This document shows, one piece after another, positions 16,267 to 24,047 of a stretch of DNA of 33,090 nt (position 1 is its first letter; the number at the start of each line of letters is the position of its first letter). A program made the position numbers and the translations under genes. This stretch comes from a virus. Below the pieces are notes generated by a model. It was not told where the DNA came from and did no database searches. It saw only the letters and a list, made by a program, of their open reading frames with translations. The stretch spans positions 1 through 33,090 of IMG/VR virus record IMGVR_UViG_3300022841_000039; one strand, 5' to 3'.

Positions 16267-17554
16267 ATGTAATTTTACTCATCATCTTTTTAACTGCGGT
16301 ATCAACGGCCTCATCTTCGCTTGCTACGGTTTCATCAACTAACGGATCTTGCTGCACTACTGGCAATTGATCGCCGTCAAATCCTAGCTCTAATCGCTCA
16401 TTTATAGACGCGGCTTCAAATCCAATTGCTTTCAACTTAATAGCGTTATCCAGTTTTTCGCCGTAATTTTCTTGTAATGCTCTGATGTTTGATAAGTCGT
16501 ATTCAATGCAAAATTCTGCACCAAACTCAGAGGCTAATTGCTTGTTTAATTGCGCTTTGATTAGGTCTAATTGTGGAATTATAGTATTAGTCCACAATTG
16601 TTTTAGCATGGTTTCTGCATTCGATAGGTTTACATTCTCAGTTAATCCCAAGTCACTTAATGACATGCCAAACGCTGCGGTAATCTCACCCCATATTTTA
16701 TTCTTACTATTTGCAAAATCCATTTCAACAGCAGAGGTGTTTAGTATGTTTACTTTGCCGCTTGTTACTAATGGCTTACGTGCATTGTCATTGCCACCGT
16801 TACGATCAATAATAGCCTCTTGAATTGCTTTAGCATCTTCCGCAGATGTCTCTGATGGCACTTCAACGTGCAAGTCTGTAACGCCTCTGTTCTCAAACGA
16901 TCGCTTTTGCCACTCTCCAGCCTCGCGGTCAATATCTGTCGCTCTACCGGCTGACATTAAAACAGGCATACCAAAGTAACGGCTATTCGGGTTAGGGTTT
17001 TTTAGCTGAATCATATCATCGGCTAAAATAACAAATTTCTTCGCGCTATACTCTTGATATTCAAAGTGGTCAACTAAGCGCTCTTTGCCTGGCTTAATTT
17101 TCATAAACTGACTAGGCAATACCCACAATTGAGTTGGCAGGTTTCTTGCACCCGCTTTAATCTCGGATATAAATGCGCTGCCTGATAAGTCCATCATTTG
17201 ACTAATTGAATATGTCAATTCAAGCATCGATAGTTCTGGATTGGGGTTATCTAGCAATAATTGAAGCGGCGAGTTTGGCGCTAACTCTTTTGTTCCGTCG
17301 GCTTTTATTATATTAGCCTTCCACGGAACAGATGAAATTAATTTTGCTCTCTTCTCAACGCAAGCATAAACAACAGCAGATGCATTATACCCCTCGTTTA
17401 TTGCTACCTCAGTGTTCCAATTGTGATCGTGCTTTGCGAATAACCTCCACGTAGCAGATGCCTCTGGCAGTGATACCGACTTTATGACCGCCGCGACTTG
17501 TCGGCCTACATTCGTTTTAGGATGCTCAATTAGTTTCTTATCGAAAGGCCACAT
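16256..17554 (-). CDS. Portal protein, HK97 family
   Basis: This 432-residue protein matches the HK97-type portal: NEGYNASAVVYACVEKRAKLISSVPWK near the start, LLDNPNPELSMLELTYSIS, SGSAFISEIKAGA, LWVLPSQFMKIKPG, then RATDIDREAGEWQKRSFENRG and SLSDLGLTENVNLSNAETMLKQLW. It forms the dodecameric ring through which DNA is packaged. It follows the large terminase and precedes the gpF-like gene, the standard packaging order. The ribosome site (AAGAG) is weak. Confidence 0.93.
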   Translation of the reverse strand: MWPFDKKLIEHPKTNVGRQVAAVIKSVSLPEASATWRLFAKHDHNWNTEVAINEGYNASAVVYACVEKRAKLISSVPWKANIIKADGTKELAPNSPLQLLLDNPNPELSMLELTYSISQMMDLSGSAFISEIKAGARNLPTQLWVLPSQFMKIKPGKERLVDHFEYQEYSAKKFVILADDMIQLKNPNPNSRYFGMPVLMSAGRATDIDREAGEWQKRSFENRGVTDLHVEVPSETSAEDAKAIQEAIIDRNGGNDNARKPLVTSGKVNILNTSAVEMDFANSKNKIWGEITAAFGMSLSDLGLTENVNLSNAETMLKQLWTNTIIPQLDLIKAQLNKQLASEFGAEFCIEYDLSNIRALQENYGEKLDNAIKLKAIGFEAASINERLELGFDGDQLPVVQQDPLVDETVASEDEAVDTAVKKMMSKITYGS

Positions 17555-17593
17555 TTTTAATACTCTTATTTAATTAGTTCAATTATATACTGA

Positions 17594-18820
17594 TTAGCAA
17601 GCAAAAACAAAACTCTTGTTTCTTGTGTGATGCTCGCACGCATAACGAAGTGAATCAATGAAGTGGTTAAAATCATCGACCGGTTTATTTAGTTGCTTAT
17701 TATTCTTATCTACAGCCCAGCAATAGTTGTCAAATTCGACCATAAATTCGACTAAGTGAGCGTTTACCACGATGTCAAACTCAAGTAGAAAATCTAATCC
17801 GGTACTAATTGACCCCGCACCTTTCATTGCACCTCTAACAATTACACCCTTTGTCTTTAGGTAGTCAATTGACTTAGGCTCTGAGCTATCCGCTGTTGTC
17901 ATGTGTCTATGTGCTAACAGCTTTTTAATGTTGACGGCTATGTCAGAGTTACTTAAACCCTTTTCATAAAACCCATCATAAACGTATATTTTTTTATTCT
18001 TAACATCAATGTATGTTTGATTGAATGCGCTAGGGTCGTTAGTATAGCCGAAGTCCAATCCTTGAACGTATTCAAGCCCTTCTATTTCTTCTTGCCTGAT
18101 TAGCCTAGTAGACACATTGTTAAATACCAGTCCGTCAGCAGTACCCCAATTACCAAGCGCATAAATAGTATAATAACGCGGGTTTGTTTTCTTCTTGTTT
18201 TCCATTACCATTTTGTATGATGAATCAATAAAATAGTTATCTAGGTAAGTGGTTTTAAGCGTAAATACGTCTTTTATAGGGTCGTCAAAAAACACACGCT
18301 TAGTCCAATGTTGTTCGCTGATTGGGTTAAACGTCATTATTATCTGTTTAATGTATTTAGTTTGCCCACGTAATCGTAAATCAAGCTGCTCAAAATCCTC
18401 TTGTGTTAGCTCGGTAGCCTCTTCTATCCATATTGAGCTTACGCCCTCAATTGACTTCATCTTCTCGACATCATCAAGGCCGCTAAACATAAACTGTGAG
18501 CTATTCTTTTTGTATACAATAGTCTTATCGGTAAGGTTTACATTAAACTCTTCGTTTAAACCCCATACTGAGATGATATTGCGTATAAGCGTAAAGACCG
18601 AGCGTTTTATAGTTCGGTCAACTTTTCGGATAATTAGGAAATTATGCTTTTGGTCGCTTTCTTTGAGTATTCTGTAAAGCATTTTACGTGCGACTATGTG
18701 CGATTTGCCGCTGCCGGCTCCGCCCCACGCTACCTGGTAGCGCGACTGGTCTTGAAATAAAGGCACAAACGCGGGAGATTTATCCTGTACGTGACGCCTA
18801 AATTTGGCAAGATCTACCAC
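17594..18820 (-). CDS. terL: Terminase large subunit (Terminase_3 / PBSX type)
   Basis: This 408-residue protein begins at a GTG overlapping the small-subunit stop. Walker A is at 33-40 (GGAGSGKS), Walker B at 131-135 (WIEEA), the coupling motif at about 163-169 (TFNPISE), and the first nuclease acidic residue is in GLDFGYTNDPSAF (D256). The ATPase drives DNA into the prohead and the nuclease cuts the concatemer. Motifs and length fit PBSX/Terminase_3-type proteins. The packaging mode cannot be read from this alone. Confidence 0.94.
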   Translation of the reverse strand: MVDLAKFRRHVQDKSPAFVPLFQDQSRYQVAWGGAGSGKSHIVARKMLYRILKESDQKHNFLIIRKVDRTIKRSVFTLIRNIISVWGLNEEFNVNLTDKTIVYKKNSSQFMFSGLDDVEKMKSIEGVSSIWIEEATELTQEDFEQLDLRLRGQTKYIKQIIMTFNPISEQHWTKRVFFDDPIKDVFTLKTTYLDNYFIDSSYKMVMENKKKTNPRYYTIYALGNWGTADGLVFNNVSTRLIRQEEIEGLEYVQGLDFGYTNDPSAFNQTYIDVKNKKIYVYDGFYEKGLSNSDIAVNIKKLLAHRHMTTADSSEPKSIDYLKTKGVIVRGAMKGAGSISTGLDFLLEFDIVVNAHLVEFMVEFDNYCWAVDKNNKQLNKPVDDFNHFIDSLRYACEHHTRNKSFVFAC

Positions 18821-19218
18821 TCATCCTCGCCGCTATCAGTAACCTTTTCGGTAACTTCAAGTTGTTGTTTATCAACAATACCAAGATACCTGGCCATTAA
18901 TGTCGAGTTTGTTTGGTTGGCGGCTGCATATTCAAAGTTATGTGCAAATATATAATTACGCATATACCCGACTGCATTAACCATATCCTCGTCTTTGCTT
19001 ACTTGATAGCGTTTGAATGTAGTCGCTCCAATACCAAGAAAGTTGTATAAAGCCTCAAATGTCATTGCTCTAGGTTTTAGTACTTCTGAGTATTCGATTT
19101 GACCATTAACGACATGCGGCTTATTTTCAATTATGCAGCCGCGTTCGTGATGATGCTCTAAAAACTTATGAAACTCGGCAAGAATCGAGCCAGAGTTGTA
19201 CACTGCATGAACACCCAT
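18814..19218 (-). CDS. terS: Terminase small subunit / DNA-packaging protein (gp3-like)
   Basis: This 134-residue protein precedes and overlaps the large subunit. It has a helix-turn-helix-like part (PRAMTFEALYNFLGIGATTF) and a helical C-terminal part (AVGYMRNYIFAHNFEYAAAN, STLMARYLGIVDKQQLE), like the gp3-type DNA packaging proteins. The acidic tail GEDEW ends in the overlap. It should recognise the packaging site, likely nearby. GGAGT lies 5 nt before the ATG. Subfamily is less certain than role. Confidence 0.82.
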   Translation of the reverse strand: MGVHAVYNSGSILAEFHKFLEHHHERGCIIENKPHVVNGQIEYSEVLKPRAMTFEALYNFLGIGATTFKRYQVSKDEDMVNAVGYMRNYIFAHNFEYAAANQTNSTLMARYLGIVDKQQLEVTEKVTDSGEDEW

Positions 19219-19488
19219 TTAACACTCCGATACTAGCAATTGAACTTTTGAGCATTCTGTCCTAGTCGTTGTTGCATAGTTAAACTCAACAACCGCGCGA
19301 CCAACAGTGACACCCGTGATTAATGCGCTAATTATATTGCCGTCAATAACAGTCGAGCCAACGGTAATTAAGCCGCTTGAGCTTGCAACTGTTGCGCTGA
19401 TTAATGCTTGCCCGGTAGTAAAGCTAGACACATCGATACTGTATCTCTCCACTTTTCCCACATTAAGCGGCTCTTGAAACGTAATCAT
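19219..19488 (-). CDS. Small beta-rich structural protein, possibly fibre adaptor
   Basis: This 89-residue protein has a repeating strand pattern (VERYSIDVSSFTTGQALIS, ATVASSSGLITVG, IISALITGVTVGRAVVEF) like the short phage proteins labelled fibre-tail adaptor or Ig-like. The start overlaps the previous gene (ATGA) and the stop touches the small terminase start. It most likely joins the neighbouring fibre-like proteins to the virion; that role is inferred. Confidence 0.55.
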   Translation of the reverse strand: MITFQEPLNVGKVERYSIDVSSFTTGQALISATVASSSGLITVGSTVIDGNIISALITGVTVGRAVVEFNYATTTRTECSKVQLLVSEC

Positions 19489-19838
19489 GCAGGGAATGTA
19501 ACTGTAAGTGATGAGATTGAGCTTGTGCCGCCTGATACGTAATCAAGTGTTGCACCGCTTACGATAACGTCAGCACCAGAGCCAGCCAAGCCGACAGTAA
19601 GCGTATATACTGATCCGCCTGCTGTTAATGTTGCGCCATCTACCGTGCCACTTGCTGCAATGGTTGCATCTGCAATAGCATTACCAGTAATAACACCGGT
19701 AGATGGAGCACCGAAACCCGCTAATGTATGAGTGACTACTGTAGTGCCACCATCTAAAATAACCAATGACGCTGTAGTAAAGTCAGCAGAAAAGTCTGCT
19801 GCTCTTGCATTTCTTGCCGCTGTGTTTGCTGTTGACAT
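19485..19838 (-). CDS. Small Ala/Gly/Thr-rich structural protein, unknown
   Basis: This 117-residue protein starts MSTANTAARNARAADF and continues as low-charge beta sequence (VILDGGTTVVTHTLAGF, TLTAGGSVYTLTVGLAGSG). Composition is that of virion surface proteins. It lies between the repeat fibre and the adaptor-like gene, so it may belong to the same fibre assembly. No family was recognised. Confidence 0.55.
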   Translation of the reverse strand: MSTANTAARNARAADFSADFTTASLVILDGGTTVVTHTLAGFGAPSTGVITGNAIADATIAASGTVDGATLTAGGSVYTLTVGLAGSGADVIVSGATLDYVSGGTSSISSLTVTFPA

Positions 19839-19866
19839 TTTATATTTTCCTGTGTCGTGCGCTAGT

Positions 19867-21252
19867 CTATAGCTGCTGATTTGTGTTTAAAGTACGTATT
19901 TTAATCTGTGTGTTTTGGCTGTATGTAATTACTTGAGTGCCAGACCTGTAATAATACACTTGTATGCCGTTGTTAGCAATAACGCTGAATGTCGGTGCTG
20001 TTACGTCAACTGTAATCTCTGCGGTTAGTGTAGGTCTTGTCGCGCTGTTTAGTACGCTAAATACAGGCGCATCAATACTAAAATCAATTGTAGATAATAG
20101 CGGGTTTATTAATGATGTGTTTACACTAAATATTGGCGCATCAACTAAAACAGCTATTGATGCAGATGCATTGCCAGGCTCAGTTGCAGTACTTGCAATG
20201 CTAAATATTGGCTTGTTAATATCAAAAGCAGTATTAACTGTAAATATTGGCACGATACTTGACGAGGCAATACTAAATATAGGTTTAGATACTGACAGTG
20301 CAATTGCAGAATTAACAATTAATACTTGATTATCTGCGGCAACACTAAAAACTGGTTTAGATATTGATGCCGCAATAGCCGATGTTATTACTAATTGCCC
20401 GTTATCTGCGCTTACTGCAAATACTGGCTTGCTTATATCAACAGCTAACGCCGATGTAAATGTTGGCACGGTTGTTGATGCGGCTGTTGCAAATACTGGT
20501 TTAGCTACATTAAAAGCTAAATCAGATGTAAATGTTGGTACTACTTTAGATGCTGTCGTTGCAAATATTGGCTTTGCAATTGTATAAGCGATATCCGCGC
20601 TTATTGTTACTGGGGCGACAAAGCTAGAAGATACCGAGAATACTGGTTTGGTTATTGTTTGGGCTATTGATGCAGATATTGAGCCGCCTGCACTATAAAA
20701 TACCCACTGGCTATCATCAGTTGGGAAATTAACAAGAGTGCCAGAAGTACCCCCTTCATCATCAGGGAGTATCGAGCCCGTACCACCAGAGGATGAGGGG
20801 TTGTAAAACTCAGTCTTTCCAGATGTATTCCCAACTTCAAAGGCATACAAATCTAAGTCCCCAAAGAAGCTCGTTGCTATTGCTCCAATAGTTCCTATTT
20901 GAAAAGTATCTGAATTTGTAAGCGTTACAGCAGAACCCCCATCAACAGTAACAGTATATTGGTTTGTTGCGGTATTTGTCCTTTCTAGCCTTAATTTAAA
21001 TCTAGTTCCAATAGAAGGTCTAGTAACAGAAACGGTGTTATTAGAGTATGATGAAAAGCGTATATTTAAAGTAGATGAGTTGGAGAACTCGATTAAATCT
21101 CCATAGCCCCCAGTTCTCCCTAGCAATCTATAGTTAGAGCCAGTAAAGGCGACATCTATCTCTAGATAATCGCCGTTTGCAGACCCTATATTTTGACTAG
21201 GCAGAGTTACGTAATTATTACCACCCGCGGTAAATTCTAAATAATATGCCAT
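19867..21252 (-). CDS. LamG-like fibre with ten 24-residue repeats
   Basis: This 461-residue protein starts with a jellyroll-like domain (about 1-175: YLEIDVAFTGSNYRLLGR, RFKLRLERTNTATNQYTVTV, FFGDLDLYAFEVGN) resembling LamG/concanavalin folds. A linker is followed by ten tandem repeats with KP(V/I)F or APxF at residues 202, 227, 251, 275, 299, 323, 347, 372, 395 and 419. A short C-terminal domain ends it. The repeat likely forms a beta stalk displaying the jellyroll. It is encoded upstream of terminase, not with the tail fibres, so it may be a head fibre or receptor-binding protein. GGTGAG precedes the ATG. Confidence 0.7.
   Translation of the reverse strand: MAYYLEFTAGGNNYVTLPSQNIGSANGDYLEIDVAFTGSNYRLLGRTGGYGDLIEFSNSSTLNIRFSSYSNNTVSVTRPSIGTRFKLRLERTNTATNQYTVTVDGGSAVTLTNSDTFQIGTIGAIATSFFGDLDLYAFEVGNTSGKTEFYNPSSSGGTGSILPDDEGGTSGTLVNFPTDDSQWVFYSAGGSISASIAQTITKPVFSVSSSFVAPVTISADIAYTIAKPIFATTASKVVPTFTSDLAFNVAKPVFATAASTTVPTFTSALAVDISKPVFAVSADNGQLVITSAIAASISKPVFSVAADNQVLIVNSAIALSVSKPIFSIASSSIVPIFTVNTAFDINKPIFSIASTATEPGNASASIAVLVDAPIFSVNTSLINPLLSTIDFSIDAPVFSVLNSATRPTLTAEITVDVTAPTFSVIANNGIQVYYYRSGTQVITYSQNTQIKIRTLNTNQQL
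19969..20682 (-). repeat. Ten tandem protein-coding repeats of about 72 bp
   Basis: The repeat unit is 24 residues (23-25), with consensus SxIAxxISKPVFSVxAxxxxPxxT. Spacing of the PxF core is 25, 24, 24, 24, 24, 24, 25, 23, 24 residues. The first seven carry KP(V/I)F and the last three APxF. The DNA has diverged more than the protein, so the repeat is old or under selection for the protein pattern. Confidence 0.85.
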
Positions 21253-21254
21253 TA

Positions 21255-21854
21255 CTAGCTCACCAAATTATACGCATCATCAACATACATATCAGGAAAG
21301 TTAGGGCATTGAACGCGATAAGTACCTGCTAGTTCTACATCACGAAACCCTGCTACTCTGACATACTCAAAAGCGCTATCAGCGAACGTAATTTTACGGT
21401 AGATTTGCGGATTGTGTTTCTCGCAATCGGCTGTAGTTGTTATTGTGCAAAATCCTTGCTCAACGGTTACAGATTTGCGGTTGATTGTGCCTTTAGCTAA
21501 ATCAAAATCATTTTTAGTTATAGACTTGTAAGGCTTGCGCGTAGTATTGGCATAACCTACACAGGCATCACGGCAATCAGAGGTTAACGCACCTATAGCG
21601 ACCAGGTATCCAATTAACTGTTGTTGCCCTCGTCCAACAGGATGCGAGTTCATCAGATTAAAATCACTAACACCGGCTTGAATTGCAAACACTAATCCTT
21701 TCGCTTTCTCATCAGCACTGTTAAGTAATATGTTAAGCGAGTTATACACAGTTAGGAAGTTAATAACCATGTCAGGACTAAGCATACGCTCCAATGGCTC
21801 AGTGTGATTTCTAGCATCTGCTAGTGTTGCAAAGTCTTTAAGGGGAGTAGTCAT
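21255..21854 (-). CDS. Structural-region protein, unknown
   Basis: I chose the ATG at 21854 with AAGG upstream; a TTG three codons earlier is possible. The 199-residue product has a helical N-terminal half (SPDMVINFLTVYNSLNILLN, GRGQQQLIGYLVAIGALT) and a beta-rich half with cysteines (SVTVEQGFCTITTTADCEKH, GTYRVQCPNFPDMYVDDAYN). No family was recognised. It is the first gene after a terminator and so probably starts the late transcript. Confidence 0.6.
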   Translation of the reverse strand: MTTPLKDFATLADARNHTEPLERMLSPDMVINFLTVYNSLNILLNSADEKAKGLVFAIQAGVSDFNLMNSHPVGRGQQQLIGYLVAIGALTSDCRDACVGYANTTRKPYKSITKNDFDLAKGTINRKSVTVEQGFCTITTTADCEKHNPQIYRKITFADSAFEYVRVAGFRDVELAGTYRVQCPNFPDMYVDDAYNLVS

Positions 21855-21898
21855 TGTTGGCAACCTTAGTTTATTTCCTACATTTTAAACCATTAGGC

Positions 21899-21935
21899 AA
21901 AAAAAAGCCATAACACAATAAATATGTTATGGCTT
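21899..21935 (-). terminator. Rho-independent terminator
   Basis: An 11-bp stem, AAGCCATAACA / TGTTATGGCTT (21905-21915 and 21925-21935) with a 9-nt loop, is followed on the minus strand by a run of T (complement of the A run at 21899-21906). It separates the small-gene operon from the late operon. A TAAAAT at 21887-21882 on the minus strand could be part of a new late promoter. Confidence 0.85.
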
Positions 21936-21940
21936 CGGCT

Positions 21941-22226
21941 AAATCCTATCAGTCGGGGAATGGACGTCGATAGGATTTTGGCTTAAAAGGCAGGTTAAGC
22001 CAGGGAGTAAAACTAAGCATAAAAAACTGGAGCGTCCGCAAAGATTAACTCCAGTATTTTATTAAAACAAAAACTAAACAACAAAATGGAAGTTCAGTAA
22101 TGACACTATACACAAAAGCGCCTCTACCTTTATTCCGTAAAGAAGATGAAAAGTAGAGGTAACACTATTTTCTTACAACAACACAGTAAACTAAGTAAAG
22201 TTATTAGATGCTCTAACATCTAACAA
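21941..22226 (-). other. Hairpin-rich intergenic region, candidate structured RNA
   Basis: The stretch 21855-22252 has no convincing gene. It holds inverted repeats at 21941-21950/21969-21978 (10 bp), 21979-21986/21995-22002 (8 bp), 22026-22032/22049-22055 (7 bp), 22121-22131/22149-22159 (11 bp, one G-U) and 22201-22210/22217-22226 (10 bp, one G-U), followed by the terminator at 21899. A GTGTATAGT-type -10 occurs on the minus strand near 22105-22113. It could encode one or two small RNAs, or be a multi-terminator block. An 18-codon plus-strand frame (22100-22156) with GGAAG upstream also lies here. Confidence 0.5.
22021..22055 (-). terminator. Probable terminator hairpin
   Basis: ACTGGAG / CTCCAGT (22049-22055 with 22026-22032) pairs around a 16-nt loop and is followed on the minus strand by T5-T6. 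The long loop makes it weaker than the terminator at 21899. Confidence 0.55.
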
Positions 22227-22252
22227 TTAGCTTACAATGTTAAGTGGTTATC

Positions 22253-22432
22253 TTATTCCTCTTCGCCGTCATCGTCAAGGCATTTATTGCAATATAATTC
22301 TGGGTATCCGTATTCGTCTTGTGAGTCGCATTCCATCGGTTCGTCACAGTCTGGGCATATTGGACCTTCATCATAGAATGGGCTGCGTGGGTCGTTATCG
22401 AATTGGCGTATGTTGTCTGGGTAGTTGTTCAT
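22253..22432 (-). CDS. Zinc-ribbon miniprotein
   Basis: This 59-residue gene starts at ATG 22432 with AAAGGGAT upstream and ends in TAA. It has two CxxC pairs, CPDC (26-29) and CNKC (48-51), typical of a zinc ribbon, with an acidic C-terminus (DDDGEEE) and many Asp/Pro residues. Such proteins may bind nucleic acid or partner proteins; the acidic charge points rather to protein binding. It follows the metallophosphoesterase gene after a 17-bp hairpin. Confidence 0.72.
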   Translation of the reverse strand: MNNYPDNIRQFDNDPRSPFYDEGPICPDCDEPMECDSQDEYGYPELYCNKCLDDDGEEE

Positions 22433-22451
22433 AATATTATCCCTTTAATTA

Positions 22452-22488
22452 AGTAAACCCAATACTACATCGTAATACTGGGTTTACT
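22452..22488. terminator. Long perfect-length hairpin, possible terminator or processing site
   Basis: A 17-bp stem (22452-22468 with 22472-22488) with a 3-nt loop lies between the metallophosphoesterase stop and the zinc-ribbon gene. On the minus strand two pairs are G-U. There is no proper T run, so termination is uncertain; transcript processing or attenuation are alternatives. Confidence 0.55.
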
Positions 22489-22500
22489 GCTCCGACCAGT
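22486..22500 (-). promoter_or_regulatory. ACTGGTCGGAGCAGT operator-like palindrome
   Basis: This 15-bp sequence, reading on the minus strand, is one base short of a perfect palindrome and resembles the FadR-type TGGTC-N-GACCA core. The identical 15 bp occurs in opposite orientation at 25472-25486. It starts at the last base of the metallophosphoesterase stop codon. Confidence 0.45.
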
Positions 22501-23660
22501 TAATCATCACCCCTAACATTCTCTTGAACTCTCAACGGCAAATACCCGTGTTTCTTATCGAATATTAATCCTTGTATTCCTCTCATTGCACCGTAACCTG
22601 CACCATGCGCCCAAGTACATTTTGGAGGTATAATGCCAACAGTCTCGACAACGCAGCCTGGATGTTCTTTAAATTGCACCCAACTGTTATGATGGACATG
22701 CCCAGTAATCCAGTGGCGATATTCAGAACCACCCCATAGCATTGGCGCATCGGCTGCCATTTTTCCAGGTAGGCTTGGTATCTTACATGTGTGCCCGTGT
22801 GCAAAACCTAGCAATACTTTATCGCGGTGAACATATTGAAAAGGATTGTCGCCTTTTTGCACAGTTACACGCGGATTATCTAGGTATAACTGTTCCATAA
22901 AGCCGCCTAATGCTCGTCCTAATACGTCGTCATGATTACCTGGTACGTTAACAAATTCAACCTTCTTGTATTTCTTTAGGCACAAGTCAGTAAACAGCCT
23001 CATCAGCACCATACCAGCATCAATCCATTTACCATGATAACTGGCTAAATCCTGTTTGTTGCCGCCTCTGGTTGTATATCCGGCGGCATTATCAGCATGA
23101 AACAAGTCGCCAGTGTTTAGCAATACGACTTCCTCAGTGTCAGGCAATGCAGATAACAATCGTCTAAACACTTTGCCGTAAACTCTATCCGCTATTTCCA
23201 TATTCCACTCATCGCCCGTAATAGCTGACCAAACTTGCAAGCCAATGTGAGGGTCACCAATTGGTATGACGGTAAATCTGTTTTTACTTTGGGGTTTATT
23301 TAAATATGGGATTAGCGGGGCTGGTGGTATTTCATGTATTAATGCATCAAGCATTCGTCTTGCTGTTTCGTACTGGTCAGCCAGTGCTACGTTAGTTTTA
23401 ACCCATTCCATTACAGTGCCAGTCGAGCCGTCCTCCTTGTTCATCAGTCTGTGCAATGTCGAGTAGCCTTTGACTATCTGGTCATCAGGGTTTTTGTGTC
23501 GGCGCTCGTTATCGGGGTCGTAACCAGTTGCCTTAAGCTTTGATATGTGATTATAAACTGCTCGCTCTGACATATCGTGCTTAGTTGCAATAGCTTTCCT
23601 GGTTAGTCCATTCGATAGCTCTTCGCGTAACTGCTCATGTGTAATCTTTGGTGCGCTCAT
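22500..23660 (-). CDS. HTH-metallophosphoesterase fusion
   Basis: This 386-residue protein (start at the second ATG, GGA 6 nt upstream; the ATG at 23666 is possible) has an N-terminal winged or homeodomain-like HTH (about residues 5-45 counted from the upstream ATG: LRKA/TRKAIATKHDMSERAVYNHI) followed by a calcineurin-like phosphoesterase domain. Counted the same way, metal-binding motifs are GDPHIG (137-142), GDLFHAD (186-192), GNHDD (243-247), HGH (290-292) and GHVHH (322-326). All conserved metal ligands are present, so it should be active as a phosphoesterase or nuclease. Proteins of this architecture are common in phages; the substrate is not established. It lies in the non-structural minus-strand operon. 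Confidence 0.87.
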   Translation of the reverse strand: MSAPKITHEQLREELSNGLTRKAIATKHDMSERAVYNHISKLKATGYDPDNERRHKNPDDQIVKGYSTLHRLMNKEDGSTGTVMEWVKTNVALADQYETARRMLDALIHEIPPAPLIPYLNKPQSKNRFTVIPIGDPHIGLQVWSAITGDEWNMEIADRVYGKVFRRLLSALPDTEEVVLLNTGDLFHADNAAGYTTRGGNKQDLASYHGKWIDAGMVLMRLFTDLCLKKYKKVEFVNVPGNHDDVLGRALGGFMEQLYLDNPRVTVQKGDNPFQYVHRDKVLLGFAHGHTCKIPSLPGKMAADAPMLWGGSEYRHWITGHVHHNSWVQFKEHPGCVVETVGIIPPKCTWAHGAGYGAMRGIQGLIFDKKHGYLPLRVQENVRGDD

Positions 23661-23710
23661 AATCATTCCATCTTATGTAAGGACTTGACTGTAAACTAAA
23701 TAAGTATTAT

Positions 23711-23869
23711 TTACAAACCTTTAAACTCCCATATACGTACATTACGCGCTATTTTACCAACCTGTTCGTAACCCTTAAAGCTACCAAACTTTGAGTATGT
23801 GTCGCTTACAGTTGCGCGTTTAACTTTGAATTTGTCTGCTAGTTGTTGTGTTGTGAGTTGTTTATTCAT
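23711..23869 (-). CDS. 52-residue helix-turn-helix protein
   Basis: ATG at 23869 overlaps the end of the preceding gene, with AAAGG upstream. The peptide begins MNKQLTTQQLADKFKVKRAT and goes on VSDTYSKFGSFKGYEQVG, a helix-turn-helix pattern (QLADKFKVKRATVSDTYSKF). It is probably a DNA-binding regulator or accessory initiator. It may control its own operon or the divergent early promoter. No known family name is assigned. Confidence 0.7.
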   Translation of the reverse strand: MNKQLTTQQLADKFKVKRATVSDTYSKFGSFKGYEQVGKIARNVRIWEFKGL

Positions 23870-24047
23870 TAGTATTAACCTTTAGTTTTTCAACTACATC
23901 AAGTACTGTATCAGCGTGTAATTGATGTTTTTTTACATAATATTTATATCCGCAATCTAAGCATTCATACCCTACAACTGACATACCAAAATATGTTGGT
24001 ATTCCTGTATGTGCTTTTCTGTGAAATAGTTTTTTGATAAAATTCAT
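23862..24047 (-). CDS. Small zinc-finger-like protein
   Basis: This 61-residue protein is coupled to the upstream gene through TAATG. It has CLDC (about 30-33) and a later HQLH, a possible mixed zinc site, in YECLDCGYKYYVKKHQLHAD. The N-terminus is basic (NFIKKLFHRKAHTG). A zinc-bound miniprotein is plausible; role unknown. Confidence 0.6.
   Translation of the reverse strand: MNFIKKLFHRKAHTGIPTYFGMSVVGYECLDCGYKYYVKKHQLHADTVLDVVEKLKVNTNE

Noticed and set aside
19969-20682. Regular 72-bp repeats as a CRISPR array
   Set aside because: The repeats are continuous coding sequence with diverged DNA and conserved protein pattern; there are no spacers.
22120-22220. Minus-strand 29-codon hydrophobic frame starting MLEHLITLLSLL
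   Set aside because: No ribosome site, several Cys in a row and overlap with hairpins; more likely chance.
22237-22434. Plus-strand open frame in the 22.2-22.4 kb stretch
   Set aside because: It is the antisense of the zinc-ribbon miniprotein, which has paired CxxC motifs and a ribosome site; the plus-strand frame has neither.
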